The notes: generated by a model from the letters alone, not told the origin. A stretch of 64,000 bases of DNA from Segetibacter aerophilus (GCF_007991655.1 NZ_BJYT01000009.1:179581-243580); one strand, 5' to 3'. Shown: positions 34,559 to 44,253, counted from the stretch's first letter. Numbers and translations: made by a program.

Positions 34559-35572
34559 ATGACAAGAGTTGTTTATTTTATTTGTTTTTTTAGTATCTGT
34601 TTCTGTAGTTGCTCAAGCAAAATAAGTCAGAGTTCAAGTGTTGCCAGTTCTGGTAATCCAATTTTTCCGGGATGGTACGCTGACCCTGAAGCGGCAGTTT
34701 TCAATGGCAATTACTGGATATATCCTACTTATTCCGCTCCTTATAATCAACAAGTTTTACTCGACGCTTTCTCATCACCAGATCTCGTCCACTGGACAAA
34801 AAAGAGTCGTATCATAGATACTTCCGCAGTCAAATGGGCTAAAAGAGCTATGTGGGCTCCTGCGATTGTAGAAAAGGGGGGCAAGTATTATTTGTTCTTT
34901 AGCGCGAACGACATCCAAAACGACAATACTGTTGGTGGAATTGGTGTCGCTGTTTCCGACAGTCCGGGAGGTCCTTTTCGTGATTATCTCGGCAAGCCTC
35001 TTATAGATAAATTTCATAATGGCGCACAGCCAATTGATCAGTTTGTTTTTAAGGATAAGGATGGACAGTATTATATGATCTACGGTGGTTGGAGACATTG
35101 CAACATAGCTAAACTAAAAAGCGATTTTACAGGCTTTGTACCTTTTGATGACGGAACTGTATTTAGAGAAATAACTCCGAAGAACTATGTTGAAGGACCT
35201 TTTATGTTTACCAGGAAAGGCAAATACTATTTCATGTGGTCGGAGGGCGGTTGGACCGGCCCAAATTATTCAGTTGCTTATGCTATGTCGAAATCACCGA
35301 CAGGGCCTTTTGAAAGGATAGGGAAAATTCTGCAGCAAGACTCTACCGTTGCTACCGGCGCCGGGCATCATTCTATTTTGCAAATTCCTAAAACAGATCA
35401 TTATTACATCGTATATCACAGAAGGCCGTTGAATGAAACGGACGCTAATCACAGGGTTACTAGTATAGACATGATGAGTTTTGATAAGAAAGGATTTATC
35501 AACCCCGTTAAGATAACCAAAGAAGGTGTGAAGCAGGAGTTGTTGAAAACCCGCAAAAAACGCGCTTCTTAA
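34559..35572 (+). CDS. Glycoside hydrolase family 43 lipoprotein
   Basis: A 337-residue five-bladed beta-propeller. The start is placed at the ATG giving MTRVVYFICFFSICFCSCSS, a lipoprotein signal with several candidate lipobox Cys residues; a longer frame adds 39 residues that do not fit an export signal. GH43 motifs are clear: catalytic base Asp42 in WYADPEAAV, a middle acidic region PIDQFVFKDKDGQYY, and the general acid Glu in VEGPFMF. Such enzymes release arabinose or xylose from plant polysaccharide. It stands alone, without a SusCD pair. Substrate inferred only at family level. Confidence 0.87.
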   Translation: MTRVVYFICFFSICFCSCSSKISQSSSVASSGNPIFPGWYADPEAAVFNGNYWIYPTYSAPYNQQVLLDAFSSPDLVHWTKKSRIIDTSAVKWAKRAMWAPAIVEKGGKYYLFFSANDIQNDNTVGGIGVAVSDSPGGPFRDYLGKPLIDKFHNGAQPIDQFVFKDKDGQYYMIYGGWRHCNIAKLKSDFTGFVPFDDGTVFREITPKNYVEGPFMFTRKGKYYFMWSEGGWTGPNYSVAYAMSKSPTGPFERIGKILQQDSTVATGAGHHSILQIPKTDHYYIVYHRRPLNETDANHRVTSIDMMSFDKKGFINPVKITKEGVKQELLKTRKKRAS

Positions 35573-35593
35573 ACTGCCAAACAATGGTTTGGA

Positions 35594-35617
35594 GTATAAG
35601 TGTGCGACGCAACGACC
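35594..35617 (+). repeat. Interspersed repeat, type B
   Basis: Reads GTATAAGTGTGCGACGCAAC then GACC. It mixes the AAGTG start of type A with the GCGACGCAAC core of type B, which supports the two being one family. Confidence 0.65.
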
Positions 35618-35785
35618 GATTCACAAAACATCAAAGCCTGTTACTAAAACTTCCTTCAGAAAGTGAAACCATAACTACTCTGGATTAGCTTATAAATAGC
35701 TCTTCCCTACATTACTAATACAACGCTACGAGCCACATCGGGCTTTTAAAATTCTTATTATACCAGCCATTGTAGTTTTAACAAG

Positions 35786-35809
35786 CATTGTTGTGTCACT
35801 CCCTTGTAC
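35786..35809 (-). repeat. Interspersed repeat, type A
   Basis: Minus-strand reading GTACAAGGGAGTGACACAAC then AATG, two mismatches from the consensus. Confidence 0.75.
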
Positions 35810-36031
35810 TTTGGCTTAGTATGAAGCTTTTATCGTGTTATTTCAATTAAGCCAACAGCACTTTCCTCACCTCTAATCTTGATCAAACAGCGAGTGCACC
35901 TGCCATTTTTAATAATAACGATGTAGTCGTATATTAGTCTTGATCCTGACAAGGCTGGGCATTTCTTCTGCTTTCTTAACGGAAAAAATTTCAGCGCTTG
36001 CTAAACGTTCACAACAATTAAAAACTGTAAA

Positions 36032-37282
36032 ATGTCTGACAAAAAAAAGTGTTTTGTTATTATGGGATTTGGAGAGAAGACTGACCTCGCCACCAGCCGG
36101 ATTCTTGATCTAGACAAAACATACAGGGTCATCATTAAGAGAGCGGTTGAAGAAGCTGGACTTGAATGTATAAGAGCTGACGACATTATCCATTCAGGCG
36201 TTATAGACAAACCGATGTACGAACTGCTTTTTGCTGCCGACATTGTAATTGCGGATCTCTCGACCTCTAATGCCAATGCCATTTATGAACTTGGGGTTCG
36301 ACATGCGCTTCGACCTTGTACCACTATTGTGATGGCCGAGAAGCAATTTAAATTTCCTTTCGATATCGGCCACCTGATCATACGACCTTACGAGCATTTA
36401 GGTAAAGGCATTGACGCCGAGGAGGCAGAACGTGTAAGGGAAGAACTGAAAAAGGCGATACAAACTTTGCTTGATAAACAAGATGTGGACAGTCCTGTGT
36501 TTACCTTCTTACCAAATCTTGCCATGGCTAAACTGATTGATAAGTTACACGAAAGAATAGAAGAAGCCGCGATCAAAGCAGACGAAAATACAAGTGAATT
36601 AATGGAGTTGTTTAAAGAGGCCCGGGCAGATGGAAATTGGAAAGGAGCTAAACGAAATTTGAAACGGTTACTTGAGAAACGACCAAAGGATGATTATATA
36701 TTACAACAACTTGCTCTTGCCACTTATAAAAGCAAAGACCCTGACGCTATAACGGCTTTGGAAGAAGCAAAGGAAATCCTTCAAACCCTACGTCCGCAGC
36801 AAACAGCAGATCCTGAGACACTTGGTATTTGGGGAGCCATCCACAAACGTTTGTGGGAGCTCAAACAGGATCGTCAATACCTCGATGAAGGCATTTGGGC
36901 TTACGAGAAAGGGTTTTATCTAAAAAACGATTACTATAATGGAATCAATTTCGCCTTTCTTCTTAATGTCCGTGCTTCCATTTCAACCGGAAAAGAGGCA
37001 ATTGCAGATATTGTAATTGCCGAACGAGTCCGTAGAAAGGTTTTAAACATTTGCAATGACTTTTTACAAAAGGGGATAAAAGATGACAATGGCAAACCGG
37101 ATAAGGAACAGATCTTTTGGGTTAATGCCACGATAGCAGAAGCACTTACAGGAATAGGCGAAAAAGAAAAGGCGAAGGAAGCACTAGCTACCGCCGTAAA
37201 AGAAGCTCCCGAGTCATGGATGGAAGGCACCCTAAATGAGCAACTTGAAAAACTTAATAAGTTATTGGAAACGGGCCCATGA
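36032..37282 (+). CDS. Deoxyribosyltransferase/TIR-like domain fused to TPRs (ASK/TRAF-binding-like)
   Basis: A 416-residue soluble protein. Residues 6-130 form a nucleoside 2-deoxyribosyltransferase/TIR-like Rossmannoid domain: CFVIMGFGEKTD, ECIRADDIIHSG, AADIVIADLSTSNANAIYEL then GVRHAL. The Glu in YELG matches the catalytic Glu of that superfamily. Residues 190-416 are TPR-like helices comparable to the TRAF-binding region of animal ASK kinases, a domain pairing noted in bacterial conflict and signalling proteins. It could cleave a nucleotide such as NAD on activation; this is inference. It is convergent with the alpha-dioxygenase gene. Confidence 0.75.
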   Translation: MSDKKKCFVIMGFGEKTDLATSRILDLDKTYRVIIKRAVEEAGLECIRADDIIHSGVIDKPMYELLFAADIVIADLSTSNANAIYELGVRHALRPCTTIVMAEKQFKFPFDIGHLIIRPYEHLGKGIDAEEAERVREELKKAIQTLLDKQDVDSPVFTFLPNLAMAKLIDKLHERIEEAAIKADENTSELMELFKEARADGNWKGAKRNLKRLLEKRPKDDYILQQLALATYKSKDPDAITALEEAKEILQTLRPQQTADPETLGIWGAIHKRLWELKQDRQYLDEGIWAYEKGFYLKNDYYNGINFAFLLNVRASISTGKEAIADIVIAERVRRKVLNICNDFLQKGIKDDNGKPDKEQIFWVNATIAEALTGIGEKEKAKEALATAVKEAPESWMEGTLNEQLEKLNKLLETGP

Positions 37283-37296
37283 TGTAAACAAAAAAA

Positions 37297-37343
37297 TAGC
37301 AGGGCCCTTCAATAAGTTTTCTAATAAATCGAAAACCCTGCTA
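37297..37343. terminator. Bidirectional terminator between convergent genes
   Basis: TAGCAGGG (37297-37304) pairs with CCCTGCTA (37336-37343), with a nested TTTTC/GAAAA pair. An A run at 37290-37296 gives a T tract for the minus-strand gene. Confidence 0.75.
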
Positions 37344-37349
37344 AAAAGA

Positions 37350-39719
37350 TTATTTGTAAGCATCTCCTTTCCACGGATCTTTTTTTAGCATTTTATCCCA
37401 GGCTCTTAAGGGATGCCTTTGAGGATCTAGCTGCTCATCGACGTCCCATGGTTCAAATGCATTCTTAATATTTCCCAATCCTGTCGCGGCAAGTTCGGGG
37501 TAGTGCCGAAGAATTACAGTTTTGAAGTCAGTATTATCTATCCACTCCAATCCTTCTTTGGTATAATATTCTTCTGTATAGCAATCGGTATAAAACCTAT
37601 CAGCTTGCAATCTTCTTGTTGCATTTAATATAAAAATCTGGAACATCGTTTCACCAAAACCAAAACCATCAGGCCGGTGACTTTCTCCTAAAGTACCAAT
37701 CATCAGGTCCAGCATTTCTACTGCTTCGGGTCCTTCTCCATACAATTCCTTCAACTTTGCTACATGGCTTTTGTCGTCTGTAAGTTCTTCAAAACTACTA
37801 ATTGGTTTAAGGCCTAATTGCCTTCTAAATTCATTATACCTTGGAACTCCACGTTCACGTGCGCGAAGAATATCAGCCGCACCCAAATCATACATGGGAT
37901 TGAATGGTATACTTAGTTCCTGCATGAATTTGGGATAATTGTTCAAAACCAACTGACCGGGTTGTTGATTGCCGAAAGAATAAAACAGGTCCGAAAACGA
38001 ATGTGTTTTGGAAAACTTTGCCGAACCCGCTTGTCTCGTCTCTGCAAAAGGAACCTCTGTTACTTTCTCGCCTTCACCCACCTTCTTTATTTTAAGGTTC
38101 TCGGGTAAAAGTGAATGCAGCCGGTATACTTCTACAAACTCCTGGGTTAACGCATAGTGCGCCCCATGTTTATTAATTGGGTTACCTACTACTCCACCCA
38201 GTTCAGGGCTTCTTACGTTGATGTCAGATACCGTTTTAAGGTGATCCCCTTTTTCAAAAAGGTTGGTCAACAACCCATACCAATTTGAGTTTAGTGCCAT
38301 ACCCAAACCTTTGTTTGCAAGAATAGCGGGCGTCCATTCCACAGAATGAATTTTAGCAGTGATGGCGGCATTTATCAGCCTGGCTACATTAAACAGTCTG
38401 TTGTCATCCCAACCAGGATTGTGTTTTTTTAAATGATCACAAATAGCGTTGTGCTCACGTGTAAAAAGGGTATGCAGCATAGAAAGACCAATCCACCAAT
38501 TGCGTACGAAGCCTGTTTCTTCAATACCTTTTTTTCCTATTGGCAGCGTACCGTCTTCGTTGATACGTAATTTTCCATCTACACCGCTGCGGAGCCTGTC
38601 TACCGTTTGCTGATCGCTTCCATAGATCTGGGACCCGTCCCACCAGTGCGTTACCTCATTAATAAAGGAAATAGGTGCTTCCTCTTTTCCGTCCATTCGG
38701 GTAGGATCCGGTTGTGTTTTTGGCACCAACATTTTTGTCTGCCAGAATTTTTTTCGTGCGGGGTCATCTTCTGCAAGGGGAATTTCTATCAGCTCGTTCA
38801 AAGAGTTTTCTCCATGATTTATCCAATCATGATTTTCAAATTGTATCCAGGAAGCTGCTAGTAAATTTAAAAAGGGAACCTCCTTCATTCCATCACATCT
38901 GGTGAGTAAATGCCGGCTTAATTCCCTTGGGCTGGGGGTCAATAACCTTTCGCCTGTTTCAGGCTTTATTGCATCAATTGCTACGTTTCGCGAAAACCTT
39001 GTACCGGCCGCACCTTCTTTCGGATTGTCCAGGTTATTCCAACTTCCGTCGGCTGTTCTAAAATATTTTGGGCCTTCAGGTGGTGTCTGTCCCTCTGGCT
39101 GAAAACCTACTAACGTATTTTTTGGATAGCTGGATTTAAGATTATGCGCATTAATTTTTTCCCGCATATAGGCAAGCGTAAGTATTCCTAGTAATAGCGG
39201 TCTTCTGTACCAATTTGTCCATACCTTACCCGAGTAGCCGGCAAATTTTCCATAAGTACTTGTAGCCAACCCCATAGTAACAGTCGAAACAGCTCCTATC
39301 CCATTTCCCAGGACTACCTTCATTTTTTTCAACAATCCCGGTTTAGGCGGCGGTGGAACCGGAGTTGTAGGCAGAGCTCCATCTGGCACAACCGGCTTGC
39401 TCAACAGTTTTTCTCTATCAAAATAATAAACTTCCGGAATTGGAATATTTACTTCCGAAACAGCATTACTTCGGGCGTGTTGCCACATTTCCTGCCAGTC
39501 TTTGTTCGTGGGATCTAGCTTTAGCGCTTTCTCGTAATTAGCAGCAGAAAGATCATATTGCTCAGTATGAAAATAGGCAAGACCGAGCATAGCAAGGTGA
39601 TAAGCGTCGGGCTGGCTATAATTTATACTTCTAAGCAATTCAATAGCATGTAAATACTCCTGCTGTTCCATCAGAGACTGAGGAGTATTTTCAGGCTGGG
39701 TAACTATATGATCAATCAT
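37350..39719 (-). CDS. Fatty-acid alpha-dioxygenase-like heme peroxidase with N-terminal TPRs
   Basis: A 789-residue protein. Residues 15-85 contain two TPR-like helical pairs; a proline-rich linker and a hydrophobic segment (about 135-185) follow. The heme domain aligns by eye with plant and bacterial alpha-dioxygenases: NHDWINHG (distal His297), HTLFTREHNAICDHL near 416-430, ARLINAAITAKIHSVEWTPA near 446-465, NWYGLL at 479-484, and EFVEVYRLHSLLP with Tyr532 and proximal His535 at the expected three-residue spacing. These enzymes convert fatty acids into 2-hydroperoxides. Divergent from an OsmC gene. The N-terminal TPR fusion is not standard. Confidence 0.82.
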   Translation of the reverse strand: MIDHIVTQPENTPQSLMEQQEYLHAIELLRSINYSQPDAYHLAMLGLAYFHTEQYDLSAANYEKALKLDPTNKDWQEMWQHARSNAVSEVNIPIPEVYYFDREKLLSKPVVPDGALPTTPVPPPPKPGLLKKMKVVLGNGIGAVSTVTMGLATSTYGKFAGYSGKVWTNWYRRPLLLGILTLAYMREKINAHNLKSSYPKNTLVGFQPEGQTPPEGPKYFRTADGSWNNLDNPKEGAAGTRFSRNVAIDAIKPETGERLLTPSPRELSRHLLTRCDGMKEVPFLNLLAASWIQFENHDWINHGENSLNELIEIPLAEDDPARKKFWQTKMLVPKTQPDPTRMDGKEEAPISFINEVTHWWDGSQIYGSDQQTVDRLRSGVDGKLRINEDGTLPIGKKGIEETGFVRNWWIGLSMLHTLFTREHNAICDHLKKHNPGWDDNRLFNVARLINAAITAKIHSVEWTPAILANKGLGMALNSNWYGLLTNLFEKGDHLKTVSDINVRSPELGGVVGNPINKHGAHYALTQEFVEVYRLHSLLPENLKIKKVGEGEKVTEVPFAETRQAGSAKFSKTHSFSDLFYSFGNQQPGQLVLNNYPKFMQELSIPFNPMYDLGAADILRARERGVPRYNEFRRQLGLKPISSFEELTDDKSHVAKLKELYGEGPEAVEMLDLMIGTLGESHRPDGFGFGETMFQIFILNATRRLQADRFYTDCYTEEYYTKEGLEWIDNTDFKTVILRHYPELAATGLGNIKNAFEPWDVDEQLDPQRHPLRAWDKMLKKDPWKGDAYK

Positions 39720-39941
39720 GGCAGTTATAATTTTGGAGGGAAAAGAAGGGAAATTTGGTGGAGCTTCAAAAGTTGAAAGATCAAAATACAGCAGGTGAAG
39801 ATTAATTCAAAGCGTCGGAATATTAAATAATTTTAACTGTAGCCTAATTTTAGTATTTCCACAAAGAACAATCTAGGTGTACCCGCTCAGGTTTTAGACC
39901 CCTTAGTTGTATTAAATCTTACTATAACTCCTCTTAAAGTT

Positions 39942-39949
39942 TATTTTTG
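39942..39949 (+). promoter_or_regulatory. Possible -7 element (TATTTTTG) for the OsmC gene
   Basis: An exact TAnnTTTG match 21 bp before the start codon. I see no good TTTG about 20 bp further upstream, so the call is tentative. Confidence 0.35.
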
Positions 39950-39970
39950 AGAATATTCTAATTACCTCAT

Positions 39971-40474
39971 ATGTCGAAGCAACACAACTACTATTTGCAA
40001 GTAACCTGGTCGGGAAACACAGGCCGAGGTACTGAGACTTATCGTTCTTATGAGCGTAGTCATATTGTAACTGTAGAAGGAAAACCTCCTTTAGAGTGTT
40101 CATCTGATGCAGCTTTCCGCGGAGACAAAACGAAATACACGCCTGAAGAATTATTAGTCGCATCGCTGTCAAGCTGCCACATGCTTTGGTTTCTACATCT
40201 ATGTTCAGATGCGGGAATTGTTGTGACAGGCTACTTCGACAGAGCAACTGGTGTTATGGTTGAAACGGAGGATGGAGGTGGTCATTTTACAGAGGTGAAA
40301 CTTTATCCAAACGTAACTGTTGCTGAAGAGTCTATGGTGGCTAAAGCAAACGAGTTGCATAAAAAAGCAAACGAATTGTGCTTCATTGCGAGGTCTGTAA
40401 ACTTTCCTGTACTTCATCTTCCAACGTGCAAAGCGCAATTGTTAGAAGAAGCGAAAAGTGGGAACGAATTTTAA
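39971..40474 (+). CDS. OsmC family organic hydroperoxide reductase
   Basis: A 167-residue OsmC/Ohr-type thiol peroxidase. Peroxidatic Cys69 is in LSSCHMLWFL and resolving Cys137 in ANELCFIARSV, the standard pair; the Arg in the loop near residue 20-30 (ETYRSYERSH) fits the catalytic Arg. These enzymes reduce organic and lipid hydroperoxides in the cytoplasm. Its divergent neighbour is predicted to make fatty-acid hydroperoxides, so it may protect the producer; that link is inferred from position and chemistry. Intact, normal length. Confidence 0.88.
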   Translation: MSKQHNYYLQVTWSGNTGRGTETYRSYERSHIVTVEGKPPLECSSDAAFRGDKTKYTPEELLVASLSSCHMLWFLHLCSDAGIVVTGYFDRATGVMVETEDGGGHFTEVKLYPNVTVAEESMVAKANELHKKANELCFIARSVNFPVLHLPTCKAQLLEEAKSGNEF

Positions 40475-40557
40475 AAGATTGAGTGAGTCTTTTAGAAAAA
40501 ATTGCATCCAAAAGATCTAAACTGAGCTTTACAGCAAGTGTTCAAATAGTCTCGCCA

Positions 40558-41565
40558 TTACATAATAATCCTGTTTACCGGTACAACTTTTTCAGGAATT
40601 TCTTTTTCACCCAGCATTTCTTTGAGATCAATTTCTATTGTTCTGCAAATGGAAGTCATGGGAATATCATTCACACTATTTTCAAAAGGATTTTCGCTTT
40701 TATCACCAATAACTTCCATTACATGAAAAAGCCACGAAATAACCACGGCTAAGGGGATGGTGGTCCAAACGAAAGAAGGCCCGAGTTTGTTAAGCTCTCC
40801 TACCAGTCCAAACGGCAGAACAAGTGCAAGTATCCAAACAAACACTTCACTAAAAAAAGCATATTGCCTTGGAAAAGGGTAATTCTTAATACGTTCGCAT
40901 GCGCCTTGCTGATCGTATAATTCCTTTATTATTTTGCCGATCTCAACATGTTTGTAGTTTGTTACACAACCTTTTTCAAACAAATAATTTAGGTGCTCGC
41001 TTTGCTTGCGCAATATATGTGTAACGGTATTGCTTTTATCATTCAGGTATTGGGCTTCGTCGTCGTGCAAGAACTGCTTTATTTCTTTTAATAGGTTCTG
41101 GTTAACAAAAGGCGTATCCCTGGCCACGATATTCATAAAAGGATCATTTCCATCATCACCCCAAACCTTCCGGCTTCTCAGCTGTATCCGCAATCCATTA
41201 ATAAAAGCAAAGTGCCTGTAAATGATGATTCTTTTATGCTCTTCGAGGCTGTTATAATCCAGCTCTTCTGCAGGTTGAATATAATCGAGCACGTACACGC
41301 CGAAAGCCCTGCTTAAATTCACAATACTTCCCCATATTTTGCGAGCCTCCCACAAACGTTCGTAAGATGAGTTGTTTTTAAATCCTACATAAAAGGCAAC
41401 GGCAGTACCTATTAAACCAATCGGAGTGAAAGGAATTCCGAGCCAGGTAAAGCCAGCCAATTCATAAAGGCAGGTTATGGCGGAAGAATAAATAAAGAAA
41501 AAAAGTAACGGCTTCCATGCAAAAAGGAAGAGAAGTTTAAATGATAGGTTTCGTGCAACGTACAT
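40558..41565 (-). CDS. Bestrophin family ion channel
   Basis: A 335-residue bestrophin/UPF0187 membrane protein. Family landmarks are the N-terminal SFKLLFLFAWKPLLFFFIYS, GIPFTPIGLIGTAVAFYVGF near 43-62 and NSSYERLWEARKIWGSIVNLSR near 65-86, followed by FAFINGLRIQLR. Two further helices lie near 225-265 (FVWILALVLPFGLVGEL, LAVVISWLFHVMEVIGDKSE). Bacterial bestrophins form pentameric channels for anions or cations in the inner membrane. It is convergent with the OsmC gene, 83 bp apart. Ion selectivity cannot be read from sequence. Confidence 0.9.
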   Translation of the reverse strand: MYVARNLSFKLLFLFAWKPLLFFFIYSSAITCLYELAGFTWLGIPFTPIGLIGTAVAFYVGFKNNSSYERLWEARKIWGSIVNLSRAFGVYVLDYIQPAEELDYNSLEEHKRIIIYRHFAFINGLRIQLRSRKVWGDDGNDPFMNIVARDTPFVNQNLLKEIKQFLHDDEAQYLNDKSNTVTHILRKQSEHLNYLFEKGCVTNYKHVEIGKIIKELYDQQGACERIKNYPFPRQYAFFSEVFVWILALVLPFGLVGELNKLGPSFVWTTIPLAVVISWLFHVMEVIGDKSENPFENSVNDIPMTSICRTIEIDLKEMLGEKEIPEKVVPVNRIIM

Positions 41566-41932
41566 CGGCTACTGGTTAAATATTTTTAAAAGCTTTTTGA
41601 GCAATGCAAAAAGAAAGCCTCACATCAAGGGTCCCTCCTTTATCGCTAAATATTATAATACGTCCTACTTGTGCTTCCGCTTATATCTATTTAGGCAGAA
41701 GATGTTAGCTGTCTATTGCTATTCTTCAAAACAAATAGATCAGCAAAAAGGTTATAACTACCAGCAAGCCGAAACTTTTAAAGGTGCCTTCGTTTTGCCG
41801 TTTATACAATTTAGAAGTTGCGTAACAGGTGCCGTGGGGTCTTTACTCTACTTTTGCGCCGGTTACAAAAAAACACATTTATTGGGTTGATCACAGTCTT
41901 GTGTAAGGACAAAAAATTAAAAAATCGAAACA
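41566..41932. other. 367-bp intergenic region
   Basis: Spacer between the divergent bestrophin and TonB-receptor genes. I see no repeat, terminator or clear promoter pair; short open frames here look random. Confidence 0.5.
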
Positions 41933-44248
41933 TTGCGAAGCATTTTACTCTTCATATTTTTTTCTCTTCCTGCTATCCTGCTTGCGCAGGACAAGTACAC
42001 GATTAGCGGAACTATTACATCAGCAAAAACCGGCGAAACCCTTATTGGTGCTTCAGTTAGGATTAAAAGTTCTAGTACGGGCACTACCAGTAACGAATAC
42101 GGTTTCTATTCCCTATCACTTCAGAAAGGGAGCTATACTATTGAGTTTAGTGCAATCGGTTTGGGACTAAAATCGCAGCAGGTGGAGTTGAACCGAAACC
42201 TAACCATCAACATATCTCTGGAAGAAGAAACAAGGGAACTGGAAACTGTGGTTGTAAAAACTACAGGAAGGCGAAGCATTACTAATCCGCAGATGGGGAT
42301 GGAGCGGCTAACGATGGCTGAAACCAAAAACATTCCGATGTTGTTTGGAGAAAGAGATGTTTTAAAAACAATACAGCTCTTACCAGGTATCAAATCTGCC
42401 GGCGAGGGAAGCAGCGGATTTTACGTTCGCGGCGGTGCCGCTGATCAAAATCTTATTATGCTAGATGAAGCAACGGTTTACAATGCTTCCCACCTGCTTG
42501 GCTTCTTCTCTACTTTCAATTCTGATGCTATAAAAGACGTTACTGTTTACAAAGGTGGAATGCCTGCCCAATACGGCGGCCGTTTATCTTCTGTACTTGA
42601 CATCAGGATGAATGAAGGAAATAACCAGGACTACGATGTAAGTGGTGGCATTGGATTGATTTCAACAAAACTAAATGTCGAGGGACCTATTCAAAAAGGT
42701 AAATCATCTTTTCTGGCATCGGGAAGGCGTACCTACGTCGACATGTTTCTTAAGCTATCAAAAGACTCTGCCATCAATAAAAACCAGCTTTACTTCTATG
42801 ATCTGAATACAAAACTCAACTACCAGCTGGGCAAAAAAGATCGTCTATACTTATCGGGTTACTTTGGTAGAGATAAGTTGGGGGTAGGTGAAACATTTGC
42901 ACTTCAATGGGGTAATGGCACCGGCACTGTAAGATGGAACCACATCTTTAGCAGTAAGCTGTTTTCGAACACATCATTTATTTACAGCAACTACGATTAT
43001 AAAATTACCATCCGCAGCGGTAGCAACGATTTTGACATCTTTTCTCAGATAAGGGATGTTAATCTTAAGCAGGAGTTCCAGTGGTATGCGGGCAGTCGTA
43101 ACACGCTTCGTTTCGGTGCTAATGCGATCTATCATACCATTCGGCCCGGTGAGATTACTGCAACATCAACTTCCTACATAAACACTTCTAACCGGCAGAG
43201 AAGGTATTCTATGGAAAATGCTATTTATGCCTCAAATACCTTCAAAGCTTCAGATAAGGTAAACCTTACTTACGGAGCGCGCCTCACTGGCTTCAGCGTA
43301 CTAGGTAAAGGTGATTACTTTGCCCTGGATACAGCAGGAAATGTAATTGACACCTTCAGTTACAAAAGCGGCGAGATTGTAAAAACTTATCTTAACCTCG
43401 AGCCTCGCGTTGCTCTAAGCTATGTATTCAATCCCTCTGTTTCGATTAAGGCTTCTTATGTTAGAAATGTTCAAAACCTTCACCTGGTCTCCAACTCAAC
43501 TACAGGCTCTCCTACCGACAAATGGGTAGCGAGCACCAACATTATTAAACCCGAGGTTTCTGACCAGGTTTCGTTGGGATGGTATAAAAATCTTTCTCAA
43601 AACAAATACGAGCTGACCGTTGAGGCATATTATAAGACAATGCAAAACCAGGTTGATTACAGAACCGGCGCCAACGTTTTTATCAACAGCGATGCGATAG
43701 AATCTCAATTACTTTTTGGCAAGGGACGAGCCTACGGAATAGAATGGCTTTTGCGCAAGCAGACAGGAAAACTTTCGGGATGGTTCAGCTATACCCTTTC
43801 GAAAACTGAACGCAAAATTGATGGTATCAACAACAATAATTGGTACAACGCAAGGCAAGACCGTACGCACGACGTCGCTATCGTAGGTTCTTATCAACTC
43901 AATAAAAAGTGGAACTTCTCCGCCAACTGGATTTACTATACAGGTGATGCCGTCACTTTTCCTGCAGGTAAATATCGGGTAGACAACCAGGTTATTTTCT
44001 ACTACACCGAACGCAATGGCTATCGTATGCCCAGTTATCACCGGCTCGATCTTGGCGCTACTTTGCAACTTAAAAAGCGGAAGAAATACACTTCCGAGCT
44101 AGCCTTTAGTTTATACAATGCTTATGGTCGAGAGAACGCCTATACCATCGCTTTCCGTGAAAGCAAAGATGATCCGCAAAAAACAGAAGCCGTTAGAACT
44201 GCTTTGTTTAAGTACATCCCATCCGTTTCATACAACTTCAAATTCTAG
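41933..44248 (+). CDS. TonB-dependent receptor with CarboxypepD regulatory-like domain (TTG start)
   Basis: A 771-residue outer-membrane receptor. The best start is TTG, giving a signal peptide MRSILLFIFFSLPAILLAQ; no ATG fits the signal. Residues 22-105 are a CarboxypepD-like domain (YTISGTITSAKTGETLIGAS), then a plug domain with GFYVRGGAADQNLIMLDEAT near 160-180 and a long barrel. It belongs to the receptor class paired with DUF4249 lipoproteins, and the DUF4249 gene indeed follows after 5 bp. Together they probably import a nutrient, with the lipoprotein as surface lid or binding partner. Cargo unknown. Confidence 0.9.
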   Translation: MRSILLFIFFSLPAILLAQDKYTISGTITSAKTGETLIGASVRIKSSSTGTTSNEYGFYSLSLQKGSYTIEFSAIGLGLKSQQVELNRNLTINISLEEETRELETVVVKTTGRRSITNPQMGMERLTMAETKNIPMLFGERDVLKTIQLLPGIKSAGEGSSGFYVRGGAADQNLIMLDEATVYNASHLLGFFSTFNSDAIKDVTVYKGGMPAQYGGRLSSVLDIRMNEGNNQDYDVSGGIGLISTKLNVEGPIQKGKSSFLASGRRTYVDMFLKLSKDSAINKNQLYFYDLNTKLNYQLGKKDRLYLSGYFGRDKLGVGETFALQWGNGTGTVRWNHIFSSKLFSNTSFIYSNYDYKITIRSGSNDFDIFSQIRDVNLKQEFQWYAGSRNTLRFGANAIYHTIRPGEITATSTSYINTSNRQRRYSMENAIYASNTFKASDKVNLTYGARLTGFSVLGKGDYFALDTAGNVIDTFSYKSGEIVKTYLNLEPRVALSYVFNPSVSIKASYVRNVQNLHLVSNSTTGSPTDKWVASTNIIKPEVSDQVSLGWYKNLSQNKYELTVEAYYKTMQNQVDYRTGANVFINSDAIESQLLFGKGRAYGIEWLLRKQTGKLSGWFSYTLSKTERKIDGINNNNWYNARQDRTHDVAIVGSYQLNKKWNFSANWIYYTGDAVTFPAGKYRVDNQVIFYYTERNGYRMPSYHRLDLGATLQLKKRKKYTSELAFSLYNAYGRENAYTIAFRESKDDPQKTEAVRTALFKYIPSVSYNFKF

Positions 44249-44253
44249 TAGTA

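Larger units (their letters stand above)
35573..36031. other. 459-bp intergenic region with two opposed repeats
   Basis: Holds a type-B repeat (35594) and an inverted type-A repeat (35786), 168 bp apart with CATTG ends inward, the reverse of the layout at 27397-27555. No coding sequence is supported. Confidence 0.6.
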
